A stretch of DNA of 64,000 nucleotides from Micromonospora sp. NBC_01740 (GTDB lineage Bacteria; Actinomycetota; Actinomycetes; Mycobacteriales; Micromonosporaceae), in NCBI RefSeq assembly GCF_035920365.1, contig NZ_CP109150.1:7192001-7256000 (forward strand), read 5' to 3'. The notes under the pieces were generated by a model. That model had not been told where the DNA came from. It saw nothing but the letters and a program-made list of their open reading frames with translations, and searched no databases. Position numbers and translations under genes: made by a program. Of the stretch, positions 1 to 8,851 are shown in pieces; position 1 is the first letter of the stretch; every line of letters starts with the position of its first letter.

Positions 1-774
1 GACCCGCTCCCCCAGCCCGTCGAGCTTGCCGGCGAACGCCTCCTGTGACTCGGCGGCGAACCGCAGCTCGACGACCTCCCGGGTGGAGTGCCGGTCGATC
101 AGCGCCCGGGGCGAGCCCTCGGCGACGATCCGCCCGCCGTCCATGACGACCAGGCGGTCGCAGAGCTGCTCCGCCTCGTCCATGTAGTGCGTGGTGAGGA
201 CCAACGTGACGCCCTGCTGCTTGAGCCGGAACAGCCGCTCCCACACCAGGTGCCGGGCCTGCGGGTCGAGGCCGGTCGTCGGCTCGTCGAGCAGGACGAT
301 CTCGGGCTCGTTGACCAGCGCGCGGGCGATGGTCAGCCGCCGCTTCATGCCGCCGGAGAGCGGCTCCACCCTGCTGTCGGCCCGCTCGGTGAGCTGGACG
401 AAGTCGAGCAGCTCGGCGGCGCGCGCCCGGGCCACCCGGCGGGAGATGCCGAAGTAGCGCGCGTAGGTGGTCAGGTTCTCCTGGACGGTCAGCTCGGGAT
501 CCAGGTTGTCGAGCTGCGGGCAGACGCCGAGGCGGGCCCGGATCGCCGGCCCGTCGCGCACCGGATCCATGCCGAGGATGCGCAGCTCGCCGCCGCTGGG
601 CGGGGAGGTGCAGCCGATCATCCGCATGGTGGAGGACTTGCCGGCGCCATTGGGCCCGAGGAAGCCGAACGCCTCGCCGGCCCGCACCTCGACGTCGATG
701 CCGTCGACGGCGGTGAAGTCGCCGAACCGCTTCACCAGCGCCCGCGCCTGGATGAGTGGTGGAGCCGTGGTCAT
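1..774 (-). CDS. ABC transporter ATP-binding protein, DrrA/NodI-like (3' end outside window)
   Basis: This is the nucleotide-binding subunit of an ABC-2 type exporter. It starts at the ATG at 774 and reads off the left edge, so 258 codons are visible. Walker A (GPNGAGKS) lies at residues 40-47, the signature LSGGMKRRL near 139 and Walker B VLLDEPTTGLDP near 160. The switch histidine follows in TTHYMDEAEQLCDR. That last motif is typical of the DrrA/NodI family of drug and lipid exporters, in which the ATPase pairs with a six-helix ABC-2 permease. The partner permease would lie to the left, outside the window. The gene is divergent from the TRAP operon across a 430-bp spacer. Substrate unknown. 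Confidence 0.93.
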   Translation of the reverse strand, partial: MTTAPPLIQARALVKRFGDFTAVDGIDVEVRAGEAFGFLGPNGAGKSSTMRMIGCTSPPSGGELRILGMDPVRDGPAIRARLGVCPQLDNLDPELTVQENLTTYARYFGISRRVARARAAELLDFVQLTERADSRVEPLSGGMKRRLTIARALVNEPEIVLLDEPTTGLDPQARHLVWERLFRLKQQGVTLVLTTHYMDEAEQLCDRLVVMDGGRIVAEGSPRALIDRHSTREVVELRFAAESQEAFAGKLDGLGERV

Positions 775-1204
775 CGCCCGACCCTAACCTCCGGATCCGA
801 CACCTCCCACCGGGCCGGTTCCGACACCCCACCGGGTCCGGGCGGGTCCGTCGCCGGGGTGATAGGGGCCGGGGCGGTAGGGGTACAGGCGCCCTGGTCA
901 GGGCCCATCCGGCAACGGAGAGCGACGAAAACTACCCTGCGTCATGGCCTGGTGCGGCGCCGACGGCACGGCGACGGCCGCACGCGGGCGGGACGGAAAC
1001 GCGTTGCTACCGGACCAGAGTGGACGCATCGGATACGACCCGCTCCCGGCTTGCCGCATTCTTACCAATCAGGGCGCGCATCCTTCCGCATATCCGGACC
1101 CAATTACAGTCTCTCTGCGTAATCGCGAGTCCCAATTAATTACTGGCTGCAATCATGATCAGCAATGTTCCGCCCGGTATCTAATTCGCGTATCGTGCCC
1201 CCTC
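775..1204. promoter_or_regulatory. Divergent intergenic region with an AT-rich promoter island
   Basis: I see no gene in these 430 bp. The left half is ordinary GC-rich sequence with a 14-bp palindrome GCCCTGGTCAGGGC at 891-904. The right half, about 1040-1200, is far richer in A and T than its surroundings. It contains two direct copies of CCCAATTA, at 1099-1106 and 1131-1138, exactly 32 bp apart (about three helical turns). This island most likely carries the promoter and regulator sites of the TRAP/TAXI operon; that is inference. Confidence 0.5.
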
Positions 1205-3421
1205 GTGCCACCAGTGCGTTCCTCCGGCGAACCCGCCCCGCAGCCGTCCACCGTGGGCCCCGAGTCCACCCCGGATGGCGGTCCGGTCCCGTTGCCGCCC
1301 GAGACCGACAATCGGTCCGATCCGGACGGTGCCGCGCCCGATCCACGGGAACTCGCCGCGCAGTTCGAGGACGAAAAGCCCGGGCGGGAACTCTCCGGGC
1401 CGATCGGCGTGCTGGTCACCGGAACGACGTTGGCGATCGCGCTGCTCGCCCTCTGGCAGGTGTTCTACCCGCTGCCGCAGGGGAGCAAGTTCTACCTGGT
1501 CATCTTCCTGGCCGGCATCCTGCCGATGGTCTTCCTGGCGTACCCGGCGGATCTGCGCCTGCCCCGGCGGCTGCGCCGCACCGGCGCGACCGGGCCGGAC
1601 GACGCGGTCCCGGCGGAGCGCCCCGGGCGCCGGCGCCCCACCCTGCCGGACTGGATCCTGGCCGGCGCGGCGCTGGTCAGCTGCCTCTACCCGGTGCTGC
1701 CCGTCGACCTGGGCGACGGCGGCGGCGGGTACGACGCCTTCCTCGACCGGCAGGGCCTGCTCGTCGGCGTGGACGTGGCGATGGGCACCGTCCTGCTGCT
1801 CCTGCTGCTGGAGGCGTGCCGGCGCACCACCGGCTGGATCCTGCCGGCCGTCTGCGTGGTCTTCCTCGGCTACGGCTACTACGGCGGGCTGCTGCCCCAG
1901 TCCTGGCCGGTGGCCCACGCCGGCCTCGACTTCGGGCAGATCGTCGACGGCCTCTACAACTCCGACAGCGGCTTCTACGGCACCCCGCTCGACGTCGCGG
2001 CGACGTACATCGTGCTGTTCACCATCTACGGCGCGGTGCTGGACCTCTCCGGGGCCGGCCGGTTCTTCGTGGAGCTCTCCGCCGCCGCCTTCCGGCGCTC
2101 GCGCACGGCCGCCGGGCGCACCGCCGTCGCCTCCGGGTTCCTGCTCGGCACCGTCTCCGGCTCCGGCGCGGCGACGACCGTCAGCATCGGCGCGGTCACC
2201 TGGCCCGTGCTGCGCCGCGCCGGCTACCCGCCGGAGCGGGCGGGCGGCATGCTCGCCGCGGCCGGCGTCGGGGCGATCCTCTCCCCGCCCACCCTCGGCG
2301 CGGCAGCCTTCATCATCGCCGAGTACCTCGGTGTGTCGTACCTCCAGGTGCTCGGCTGGGCGACCGTCCCGACGGTGCTCTACTACCTCGGCATCCTCCT
2401 CGCGGTCGAGATCGACGCCCGCCGCTCGGGCGTGCGGCCGGTGGTCATCGACACGACCTCCGCCGGCCGGCTGCTGGCCCGGTTCGGCTACCACTTCCTC
2501 TCGCTCTTCGCGATCGTCGGGCTGCTGGCCGTCGGCTTCTCCGCGACGAAGGCCGTGGTGCTGGCCACCATCCTGGCCGCCGTGCTGTCCTTCCTCGACC
2601 GTCGGCACCGGCTCACCCCGCCCCGCCTGCTCGCCGCGCTCAGCGCCGGGGTGCGCGGGGTCCTCGCGGTGAGCGCGGTCTGCGCCGCCGCGGGCATCAT
2701 CACCGCCACCACCACCAAGACCGGCCTCGGCCCCCAGGCGGCGGCGCTGCTGGTCAGCGGGGCCCAGGCCGTCAGCTCGGAGCCGGCCGTGGTGCTGGCG
2801 CTCACCGCGCTGCTCGCCGCCGTCGCCCTCACCCTCCTCGGGCTGGCCGTGCCGGTCACCGCGTCGTTCGTGATCGGCTGGGTGATCATCGGCCCGGCCC
2901 TGCTGGACCTGGGCGTCACCGCGCCCGCCGCGGCGATGTTCGTCTTCTACTTCGCGGTGCTGTCCGAGGCGTCCCCGCCGACCGCGCTCGCCGCGGTCGC
3001 CGCCGCCGCGGTGACCGGCGGCCGGCTGGTGCCGACCATGTGGCAGACCCTGCGGTACGCCCTGCCGGCCTACCTCATCCCGCTCGCCTTCGTGGTCACC
3101 CCGACCGGGCTCGGGCTGCTCGGCATCGGGGGCCCGCAGCGGATAGCCGTCGCCGCGACGGTCGCCGCCCTCAGCGTCGCCGTGCTCGCGGTCGCGGCGG
3201 GCGGCTGGCTGCCCGGCGTCGGCCCGGCCGGCGCGCCGGAGCGGATCGTCGGCGCGCTCGCCGGGCTCACGCTGCTCTGGCTCGAACCCGTGCCCGTCGC
3301 GATCGGCGCCGCCCTGGCTGCCGTCATGGTGGCGGGCGTGCTCGTCAGACGCGGATCCGCCGGCCGGAACGGCGGGCCGTCAGCAGTACCAACGGTGAAC
3401 CATGGGGAGGAAAAACAGTGA
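1205..3421 (+). CDS. TRAP transporter fused permease, 4TM/12TM (TAXI type)
   Basis: This is the membrane subunit of a TAXI-type TRAP transporter, which uses an ion gradient to import an organic acid captured by an extracellular binding protein. After a hydrophilic N-terminal tail of about 75 residues there are many hydrophobic helices. Its small (DctQ-like) and large (DctM-like) parts are fused in one chain of about 738 residues. The glycine/alanine/serine-rich segment FLLGTVSGSGAATTVSIGAV and the later SEASPPTALA are hallmarks of the DctM family. The start is uncertain: GTG at 1205 or 1214 fits, neither has a clear ribosome-binding site, and the transcript may be leaderless. Its stop overlaps the start of the binding-protein gene (GTGA at 3418), so the two are translationally coupled. 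Confidence 0.9.
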   Translation: MPPVRSSGEPAPQPSTVGPESTPDGGPVPLPPETDNRSDPDGAAPDPRELAAQFEDEKPGRELSGPIGVLVTGTTLAIALLALWQVFYPLPQGSKFYLVIFLAGILPMVFLAYPADLRLPRRLRRTGATGPDDAVPAERPGRRRPTLPDWILAGAALVSCLYPVLPVDLGDGGGGYDAFLDRQGLLVGVDVAMGTVLLLLLLEACRRTTGWILPAVCVVFLGYGYYGGLLPQSWPVAHAGLDFGQIVDGLYNSDSGFYGTPLDVAATYIVLFTIYGAVLDLSGAGRFFVELSAAAFRRSRTAAGRTAVASGFLLGTVSGSGAATTVSIGAVTWPVLRRAGYPPERAGGMLAAAGVGAILSPPTLGAAAFIIAEYLGVSYLQVLGWATVPTVLYYLGILLAVEIDARRSGVRPVVIDTTSAGRLLARFGYHFLSLFAIVGLLAVGFSATKAVVLATILAAVLSFLDRRHRLTPPRLLAALSAGVRGVLAVSAVCAAAGIITATTTKTGLGPQAAALLVSGAQAVSSEPAVVLALTALLAAVALTLLGLAVPVTASFVIGWVIIGPALLDLGVTAPAAAMFVFYFAVLSEASPPTALAAVAAAAVTGGRLVPTMWQTLRYALPAYLIPLAFVVTPTGLGLLGIGGPQRIAVAATVAALSVAVLAVAAGGWLPGVGPAGAPERIVGALAGLTLLWLEPVPVAIGAALAAVMVAGVLVRRGSAGRNGGPSAVPTVNHGEEKQ

Positions 3422-4437
3422 GACGGATCAACATGCGGCTCGCCGCGGGGGTTGGCGCGCTGGCCCTCGTCGCCGCGGGCACCGCCGGCTGCGGAGGCCG
3501 TCAGGACGGCGCGACCAAGGACGACGCCGCCAGTGAGATCACCTGCAAGGTCACCGACAGCACCCGCGTCGGCATCGCCACCGGCAACGCCACCGGGGTC
3601 TACTACGTGGTCGGCAACGCCCTGGCCGGTCAGCTCTCCGGGGCGACCGAGGGCAAGCTGACCGGCACCGCCGCCGAGACCGGCGCCTCGGTGCAGAACA
3701 TCGAACAGCTCGTCGGCGGGCAGTACGACGTCGCCTTCTCGCTGTTCGACACGGCGGTCAACGCGGTGCAGGGCAAGGGCAGCTTCACGGCCCCGCAGCC
3801 CGTCGAGGCGCTCGCCCGGATCTACGACAACTACACGCAGGTCGTCGTCCGGGCCGACTCGGGAATCAACTCGGTCGCCGACATGAAGGGCAAGAAGATC
3901 TCCACCGGCTCCCCGAAGTCCGGCACCGAGGTCATCGCCAACCGGCTGCTGGAGGCCGCCGGCCTCGACGCGGCCAAGGACGTCCAGGCGCAGCGGCTCG
4001 ACCTGACCAAGAGCGTCGAGGGCGTCAAGGACGGCAGCGTCGACGGGCTGTTCTGGTCGGGCGGGGTGCCCACGGGCGGGCTGACCGACCTGTTCACCAC
4101 CGCCGGGGACAAGGTGAAGTTCATCGACATCACCCCGCTGCTGCCCAAGATGACCGAGCTCAACCCGGCGTACCAGGCCGGGACCATCGGCGCGGACGTC
4201 TACAAGACCGCCGCGGACACCCCGACCATCGTGGTGCCGAACGTGCTGCTGGTCCGCAAGGACCTCAACGCGAACGTGGCCTGCGCGATCACCCGGACGG
4301 TGTTCGACAAGAAGGACGCCCTGGCCCAGGCGAACCCGGCCGCCAAGGGCATCAGCCTGGACAACGCCCGCAAGACCGACCCCGTACCGCTGCACCGCGG
4401 CGCGGACAAGGCGTTGCAGGACCTCGGCGCACGCTGA
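3418..4437 (+). CDS. TAXI family TRAP solute-binding lipoprotein (first copy)
   Basis: This extracytoplasmic receptor delivers substrate to the TRAP permease encoded just upstream. The chain is 339 residues long. It has a basic start, a hydrophobic stretch and a lipobox-like AGTAGC, so it is probably a membrane-anchored lipoprotein. TAXI family motifs follow in order: IATGNATGVYYVVGNAL, ETGASVQNIEQL, DVAFSLFDTAVNAV, KKISTGSPKSGTEVIANRLL and TPTIVVPNVLLV. The GTG start at 3418 is supported by GGAGG at 3406-3410 and the four-base overlap with the permease stop. A close paralog lies at 7336-8304. Known TAXI proteins bind glutamate-like or other carboxylated ligands; the ligand here cannot be read from sequence. 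Confidence 0.94.
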   Translation: MRRINMRLAAGVGALALVAAGTAGCGGRQDGATKDDAASEITCKVTDSTRVGIATGNATGVYYVVGNALAGQLSGATEGKLTGTAAETGASVQNIEQLVGGQYDVAFSLFDTAVNAVQGKGSFTAPQPVEALARIYDNYTQVVVRADSGINSVADMKGKKISTGSPKSGTEVIANRLLEAAGLDAAKDVQAQRLDLTKSVEGVKDGSVDGLFWSGGVPTGGLTDLFTTAGDKVKFIDITPLLPKMTELNPAYQAGTIGADVYKTAADTPTIVVPNVLLVRKDLNANVACAITRTVFDKKDALAQANPAAKGISLDNARKTDPVPLHRGADKALQDLGAR

Positions 4438-4445
4438 TCCCCGGT

Positions 4446-4476
4446 GCCGGGTCCGGGCCTCGCGCCCGGGCCCGGC
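4446..4476 (+). terminator. 13-bp GC stem-loop between TAXI gene and sensor kinase gene
   Basis: The arms at 4446-4458 and 4464-4476 pair over 13 positions with one G-T wobble and a five-base loop. There is no T-run. Because it lies only nine bases after the TAXI stop and inside a same-strand gene cluster, it could be a partial terminator or an mRNA stabiliser. Either would keep the binding protein more abundant than the downstream kinase. Confidence 0.6.
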
Positions 4477-4505
4477 GCCTCCGACCCCCACCCCGGAGGG
4501 CCCGA

Positions 4506-6950
4506 GTGTCGCTCCCCACCCCCGGCCGCGTACGCCGGCACCACCGGCCCGCCGACCACACCGACCGGCTGTGGTCGGTACGCACCCAGCTGCTCGCGCC
4601 CATCCTGGTGGCCACGGTCGGCCTGGTGGTGCTGGGGGCGGCCCAGACCGCCACCGCCCTGGACGCCTCCGACGACGCGGACCGCGCCCGGGTGCTGGCC
4701 GGCACCGCGACGGCCACCGTGCGCCTGGTGCACGAGCTGGAACGGGAACTCGGCGAGACGGCGGCCCTCCGCCAGCGGGGCGGCAGCAGCGGACGGCCCC
4801 TCGTCGACGCGCAGCGGCGACGGGTCGACGCGTCCGTCGAGCGCTACCGCGGCGCCAGCCGGGACGCCCGCCGCGCCGCCCCCGACCTGCGCCAGGTGCT
4901 CGACGGCGCGGACGCGCAGCTCGGCCAGCTCGAACCGGCCCGCGGATCCGCGCTGGGCGGCACCACCGCCGACCCGGCCTACCTCTCGCTTGTCGAGTCG
5001 CTGCTCGCCGTCGCCGACGCGCTGCCGGCCCAGCTACGCGACCGCGAGCTGGCCAACGGGGCCCGGGAGGTGGCGGCCGTGGCCGCCCAGGAACACCTCG
5101 CCGCCGTGGAACGCGACCTGCTCCGCGCCGTCTTCGTGCGGGGCACGCTGGTGAACGGGGAACTGGTCCGCCTCGGCCAGTTGCGGGGCGCGCAGGAGCA
5201 GCGTCAGGCCGAGTTCTCCCGGATCGCCGGCCGGCCGGCGGCGGACGCGTACACCCGGCTGGTGGCCGGGACCGACGTCTCCACCGCCCGCCGGATGCGC
5301 GACAGCGCGCTCAACGTGGAGTCCGAGCCCGCCGGGCTGAGGACCGACGGCGACGCCTGGTACGTGGCCCAGAGCGGGGCCATCCGGCGGTACAACCTGC
5401 TCGGCCGGGAACTCTCCGAGGAGCTCGACCGCAAGGCCGCCGGGCTGGCCCGCGACGCCCAGCGGCGGGCCCTGGTCACCGGAGGCGCGACCACCGCCGT
5501 CGCGCTGGCGTCGTTGACCGCCGCCGTGCTGCTCGCCGTCCGCACCAGCCGTCGCCTGCGCCGGCTGCGGGTCGCGGCGCTCACCATGGCGCACCGCGAG
5601 CTGCCGGACCGGATCACCGCCATCGCCTCCGGTGACGGCGCGCCGACCGACGGCGCGGCCACCCGGCTGACCGCCGGCATCGGGCAGGGCCGGGACGAGA
5701 TCGCGCAGGTCGCCCAGGCCTTCGACACGGTGAACCGGGCCGCCCTGCGCCTGGCCGGCGAACAGGCCGAGGTGCGGATGGACGTGACCCGGATGGCCGA
5801 GGCCCTGGCCCGGCGCATCCGTACCCTGATCACCCGGCAGCTGCGGCTGCTCGACGAGTTCGAACGCGAGGAGACCGACCCGGACGCGCTGGCCCGGCTC
5901 TTCGCGCTGGACCACCTCGCCGCCCGCATGCGGCGCAACGGCGAGAACCTCCTCGTCCTCGCCGGCGGGGAGCCCGGCCGTACGCACGACGGCGCCCACC
6001 TGCTCGCCGACGTGGTGCGGGCGGCCGCCTCGGAGATCGAGGACTACCCGCGGGTGGAGGTCGACGTGCCGACCGCCGCGGTGCACGGGGCCGCCGTGGG
6101 CAACCTGGTCCACCTCCTCGCCGAGCTGCTGGAGAACGCCACCGTCTACTCCCCGCCGAACTCCCCGGTGCACGTCGACGGCCGGCGCACGATCGACGGC
6201 CTCACGTTGCGCGTACACGACCAGGGCATCGGCATCAGCGACAGCCGCCTCGCCTCGATCAACGAGCGGCTGCTCGCCCCCGCGATGCTCTCCAGCGCCT
6301 CCGCCGGCAGCATGGGCCTGCACGTGGTGGCCCACCTGGCGGCCCGGCACGGGGTGCGGGTGCAGCTGCACAACAGCGGCGCGGGCACCGTCGCGCAGGT
6401 GGAGATCCCGGAGTCGGCGCTGACCCGCGTCGAGGACGTCGCCCCGCGCTCCGCCCCGGAGGGACGTGCTCCCGCGCAGGCTGCCCCGCAGGTGCGCGCA
6501 CCTGCGCCGCCCGTGCGGACGGTGCCCGCGCCGGCGCCGCCCGTGCGTACGCACGCGCCGGTCGTCCCCGCCCAGACCGCCTGGTTCCGGCCCCGGACCG
6601 GGACCGGTGGTCCCGCCACCCTGCCCGACCTGACCAGCGTCCACCACGCGCCGACGATCACGCTCCCGGTGCTCGGCGCGCGCCCGACCGGGTCGGGTGG
6701 CGGGCCCGCGATGCCGCCGTCCCGTCCCGCGTCGGCCCCGCCCGCACCGCCTCCGCTCACCGGGGCCGGGCTGCCGCGCCGCACCCGGGGCGGCCAACTG
6801 CCGGCCGCGCTGCACGAGGCCCCGACGGCGCGGCCGGCGGGCGACCTGCTCGACCCCGAGGTCGTGCGGTCCCGGCTGTCCTCGCTCGCCGAGGGAGTGG
6901 CCGCGGCGACCCGACGTACCCAGACGACACCCCCCAGGAGAATCCCATGA
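4506..6950 (+). CDS. NIT-domain sensor histidine kinase (CvnA-like)
   Basis: This is a membrane sensor kinase of the actinobacterial nitrate/nitrite-sensing (NIT) type, 814 residues. A first membrane helix (about 27-50) is followed by a mostly helical extracellular sensor of about 270 residues, a second helix (about 320-345) and a HAMP-like linker. The phospho-acceptor-like region contains LDHLAARMRRN with H470. The ATPase domain has an N-box at N544 (ELLENATVYSPP) and a G1 box at D572 (DQGIGIS). The last 170 residues are a Pro/Ala-rich tail. The GTG start at 4506 follows GGAGGG. In Streptomyces conservons this protein (CvnA) is followed by roadblock, DUF742 and small GTPase genes. Here only the roadblock gene follows, then a TAXI receptor. 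No response regulator is nearby. Confidence 0.93.
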   Translation: MSLPTPGRVRRHHRPADHTDRLWSVRTQLLAPILVATVGLVVLGAAQTATALDASDDADRARVLAGTATATVRLVHELERELGETAALRQRGGSSGRPLVDAQRRRVDASVERYRGASRDARRAAPDLRQVLDGADAQLGQLEPARGSALGGTTADPAYLSLVESLLAVADALPAQLRDRELANGAREVAAVAAQEHLAAVERDLLRAVFVRGTLVNGELVRLGQLRGAQEQRQAEFSRIAGRPAADAYTRLVAGTDVSTARRMRDSALNVESEPAGLRTDGDAWYVAQSGAIRRYNLLGRELSEELDRKAAGLARDAQRRALVTGGATTAVALASLTAAVLLAVRTSRRLRRLRVAALTMAHRELPDRITAIASGDGAPTDGAATRLTAGIGQGRDEIAQVAQAFDTVNRAALRLAGEQAEVRMDVTRMAEALARRIRTLITRQLRLLDEFEREETDPDALARLFALDHLAARMRRNGENLLVLAGGEPGRTHDGAHLLADVVRAAASEIEDYPRVEVDVPTAAVHGAAVGNLVHLLAELLENATVYSPPNSPVHVDGRRTIDGLTLRVHDQGIGISDSRLASINERLLAPAMLSSASAGSMGLHVVAHLAARHGVRVQLHNSGAGTVAQVEIPESALTRVEDVAPRSAPEGRAPAQAAPQVRAPAPPVRTVPAPAPPVRTHAPVVPAQTAWFRPRTGTGGPATLPDLTSVHHAPTITLPVLGARPTGSGGGPAMPPSRPASAPPAPPPLTGAGLPRRTRGGQLPAALHEAPTARPAGDLLDPEVVRSRLSSLAEGVAAATRRTQTTPPRRIP

Positions 6951-7339
6951 CCCCATCCGAGAGCGCCGGCCTGGACTGGCTCCTGGCCAACTTCGCCGAA
7001 CAGGTGCCGGACGTGTCGCACGCCCTCGCGGTCTCCGGCGACGGGCTGCGGCTGGCGGCCTCGCCCCACCTCGCGCCCGACCAGGTGGACCAGCTCTCCG
7101 CCGTGATCAGCGGCCTGGCCAGCCTGACCGTCGGTGCCGCCCGGCTGATGTCGGCCGGCCGCGTACGCCAGCAGATCGTCGACATGGACGGCGGGGTGAT
7201 GCTGGTGATGGCGGTCGGCGAGCGCGCGCTCGTCGGGGTGCTCGCCGCGCCCGGCTGCGACCTCGGCCAGATCGGCTACGAGACCGCCATGCTGGTCCAG
7301 CGGGTGGCGGAGGCCCTGGAGCCGGCGGTCCGGGCGTGA
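6947..7339 (+). CDS. Roadblock/LC7 domain protein (CvnB-like)
   Basis: This is a 130-residue cytoplasmic protein of the roadblock/LC7 (MglB-like) family. Such proteins dimerise and in bacteria act on small GTPases or partner with NIT sensor kinases. The pattern LDWLLANFAEQVPDVSHALAV, then VSGDGLRLA and a C-terminal LGQIGYETAMLVQRV, is typical of CvnB. The start ATG overlaps the kinase stop (ATGA at 6947), with AGGAGA upstream. Its own stop overlaps the next gene's GTG. No CvnC (DUF742) or CvnD GTPase gene follows, which makes this an abbreviated conservon. Confidence 0.93.
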   Translation: MTPSESAGLDWLLANFAEQVPDVSHALAVSGDGLRLAASPHLAPDQVDQLSAVISGLASLTVGAARLMSAGRVRQQIVDMDGGVMLVMAVGERALVGVLAAPGCDLGQIGYETAMLVQRVAEALEPAVRA

Positions 7340-8304
7340 TCGGACGGTCCTCCCGGTTGCTGGCGGCCCTGCTGGCGACCGTGCTCGCCACCGGTTGCGG
7401 CGCGGCCGAGGCCGGGCCGCAACCCTGGCACGGTGGCCGGATCTTCCTCGCCACCGGCAACACCACAGGCGTCTACTACCAGCTCGGCGGCGGCTACGCG
7501 GACGTGATCAGCCGGCACCTGCCCGGCTACGAGGCACGGGCCGAGCCGACCGGCGCGTCGGTGGAGAACGTCAACCGGCTGGCCAGCGGCGACATGGAGA
7601 TCGCCTTCAGCCTCGCCGACACGGCGGCCGACGCCGTCGCGGGGCGCGGGGCCTTCGAGGGCCAGCCACAGCCGGTGCGGGCGTTGGCCCGGGTCTACAG
7701 CAACTACACCCACGTCATCGTCCGCGCCGACGCGAAGGTCACCAAGCTGTCGGGCCTGCGCGGGAAGCGGGTCTCCACCGGCTCGCCGAGGTCCGGCACG
7801 GACATCATCGCCGGGCGTCTGCTGACCGCCGCCGGCCTAGACCCGGACCGGGACGTCGTCCGGGCCACGCTCTCCCTGCCGGAGACCGTGAAGCGGATGC
7901 GGGCCGGCACGCTCGACGCGATGTTCTTCTCCGGCGGCCTGCCCACGCCGGGCATCGCCGACCTGCTGGCCAGCGCGCCCGGCAGATACGCGCTGCTGCC
8001 GATCGTCGACCTGATGGAGCCGCTCACCGCGCGCCACGGCTCGGTCTACACCACGGCGGAGCTGCCGAAGGAGGCCTACAAGACGAGGAGCGGCACGCCG
8101 ACGGTCACGGTGGCGAACGTCATCCTGGTCAGCGCCGACATGCCCGACCAGCTGGCGTACGACCTGACCCGGCTGCTCTTCGCCTACCAGGCCGACCTGG
8201 TGAAGGTGCACCCCGAGGCCGGCAACTTCACCCAGCAGAGCGCCTCGGGCACCGACCCGATCCCGCTGCACCCCGGGGCCGCGCGGTTCTACCAGCGCGG
8301 GTGA
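7336..8304 (+). CDS. TAXI family solute-binding lipoprotein (second copy)
   Basis: This is a 322-residue TAXI receptor with a clear lipobox (LATGC), so a lipoprotein. It matches the first TAXI protein at almost every conserved block: FLATGNTTGVYYQLGGGY, PTGASVENVNRL, EIAFSLADTAADAV, RVSTGSPRSGTDIIAGRLL, YKTRSGTPTVTVANVILV and TDPIPLHPGAARF. The GTG start at 7336 overlaps the roadblock stop, so it is translated with the signalling genes. No permease follows it. It could share the upstream TRAP permease, or act only as an extracellular ligand sensor for the neighbouring kinase. The second role is inference from position. Confidence 0.93.
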   Translation: MIGRSSRLLAALLATVLATGCGAAEAGPQPWHGGRIFLATGNTTGVYYQLGGGYADVISRHLPGYEARAEPTGASVENVNRLASGDMEIAFSLADTAADAVAGRGAFEGQPQPVRALARVYSNYTHVIVRADAKVTKLSGLRGKRVSTGSPRSGTDIIAGRLLTAAGLDPDRDVVRATLSLPETVKRMRAGTLDAMFFSGGLPTPGIADLLASAPGRYALLPIVDLMEPLTARHGSVYTTAELPKEAYKTRSGTPTVTVANVILVSADMPDQLAYDLTRLLFAYQADLVKVHPEAGNFTQQSASGTDPIPLHPGAARFYQRG

Positions 8305-8314
8305 CCCGCGCCGG

Positions 8315-8851
8315 TCAGACGTCCGCCGGGGCGGTGGCGGCGCGGGCCTCCGCCACGAGGCGGTCGGTCTCGGCGAGCACCTCGGGGTCGTCGGCCGGGG
8401 TGCCGGGGTCGAGACGGACCGTCCACGTGAGGCCGTCCACCCCCGGCACCCGGCGCGCCGCGACCCGGCCGGCGCCGCCGGGCACCGGGCGGTGCTGCGT
8501 GTACGCCACCGACCGGGTGACCCGCTCCCGCACCTGGTGCGGCAGCTCCCCGGGGTCGAGCAGCAGGTGGCTCTCGGCGGGGCCGTCGGCCACCACCAGG
8601 TAACCGTCGCGCTCGGCGGACGACTCGGCCGGGGTCACCGTGAGCTGCCGGCCGGACCAGACCGCCTTGAGGATGTCGTGCCAGCCCAGCCTCTCCGCCC
8701 GGCCGGGCAGCCAGAGGCCGAGGTTGCTGGCCACGACGACCCCGTCGCCCTGACCGTCGCCGACGGCGGCCCAGGCGAGCACCCGCTCCTCGGCGGCGAG
8801 CGGCGGCCGCTGGGCCGCGGGCAGCTTCGGCTTGCGGCGGAACAGTCCCAT
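8315..8851 (-). CDS. Conserved actinobacterial hypothetical protein next to dnaG
   Basis: A soluble 178-residue protein with no signal peptide or membrane helix. It begins MGLFRRKPKLP and has the segments VVVASNLGLWLPGR and RLGWHDILKAVWSGRQLTV. These resemble the strand pattern of PH-like domains, in which a tryptophan sits in an interface strand. The C-terminal half is acidic. The gene directly follows dnaG: its start is next to the dnaG stop (8851/8852), so they are probably co-transcribed. I do not recognise a function. It converges with the TAXI gene across only 10 bp. Confidence 0.8.
   Translation of the reverse strand: MGLFRRKPKLPAAQRPPLAAEERVLAWAAVGDGQGDGVVVASNLGLWLPGRAERLGWHDILKAVWSGRQLTVTPAESSAERDGYLVVADGPAESHLLLDPGELPHQVRERVTRSVAYTQHRPVPGGAGRVAARRVPGVDGLTWTVRLDPGTPADDPEVLAETDRLVAEARAATAPADV

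Noticed and set aside
1165..3417. Long Arg/Pro/Gly-rich open frame ahead of and in frame with the TAXI gene
   Set aside because: Its composition is the typical shadow of the TRAP permease read in another frame; the real TAXI start is the GTG at 3418 with GGAGG and lipoprotein signal.
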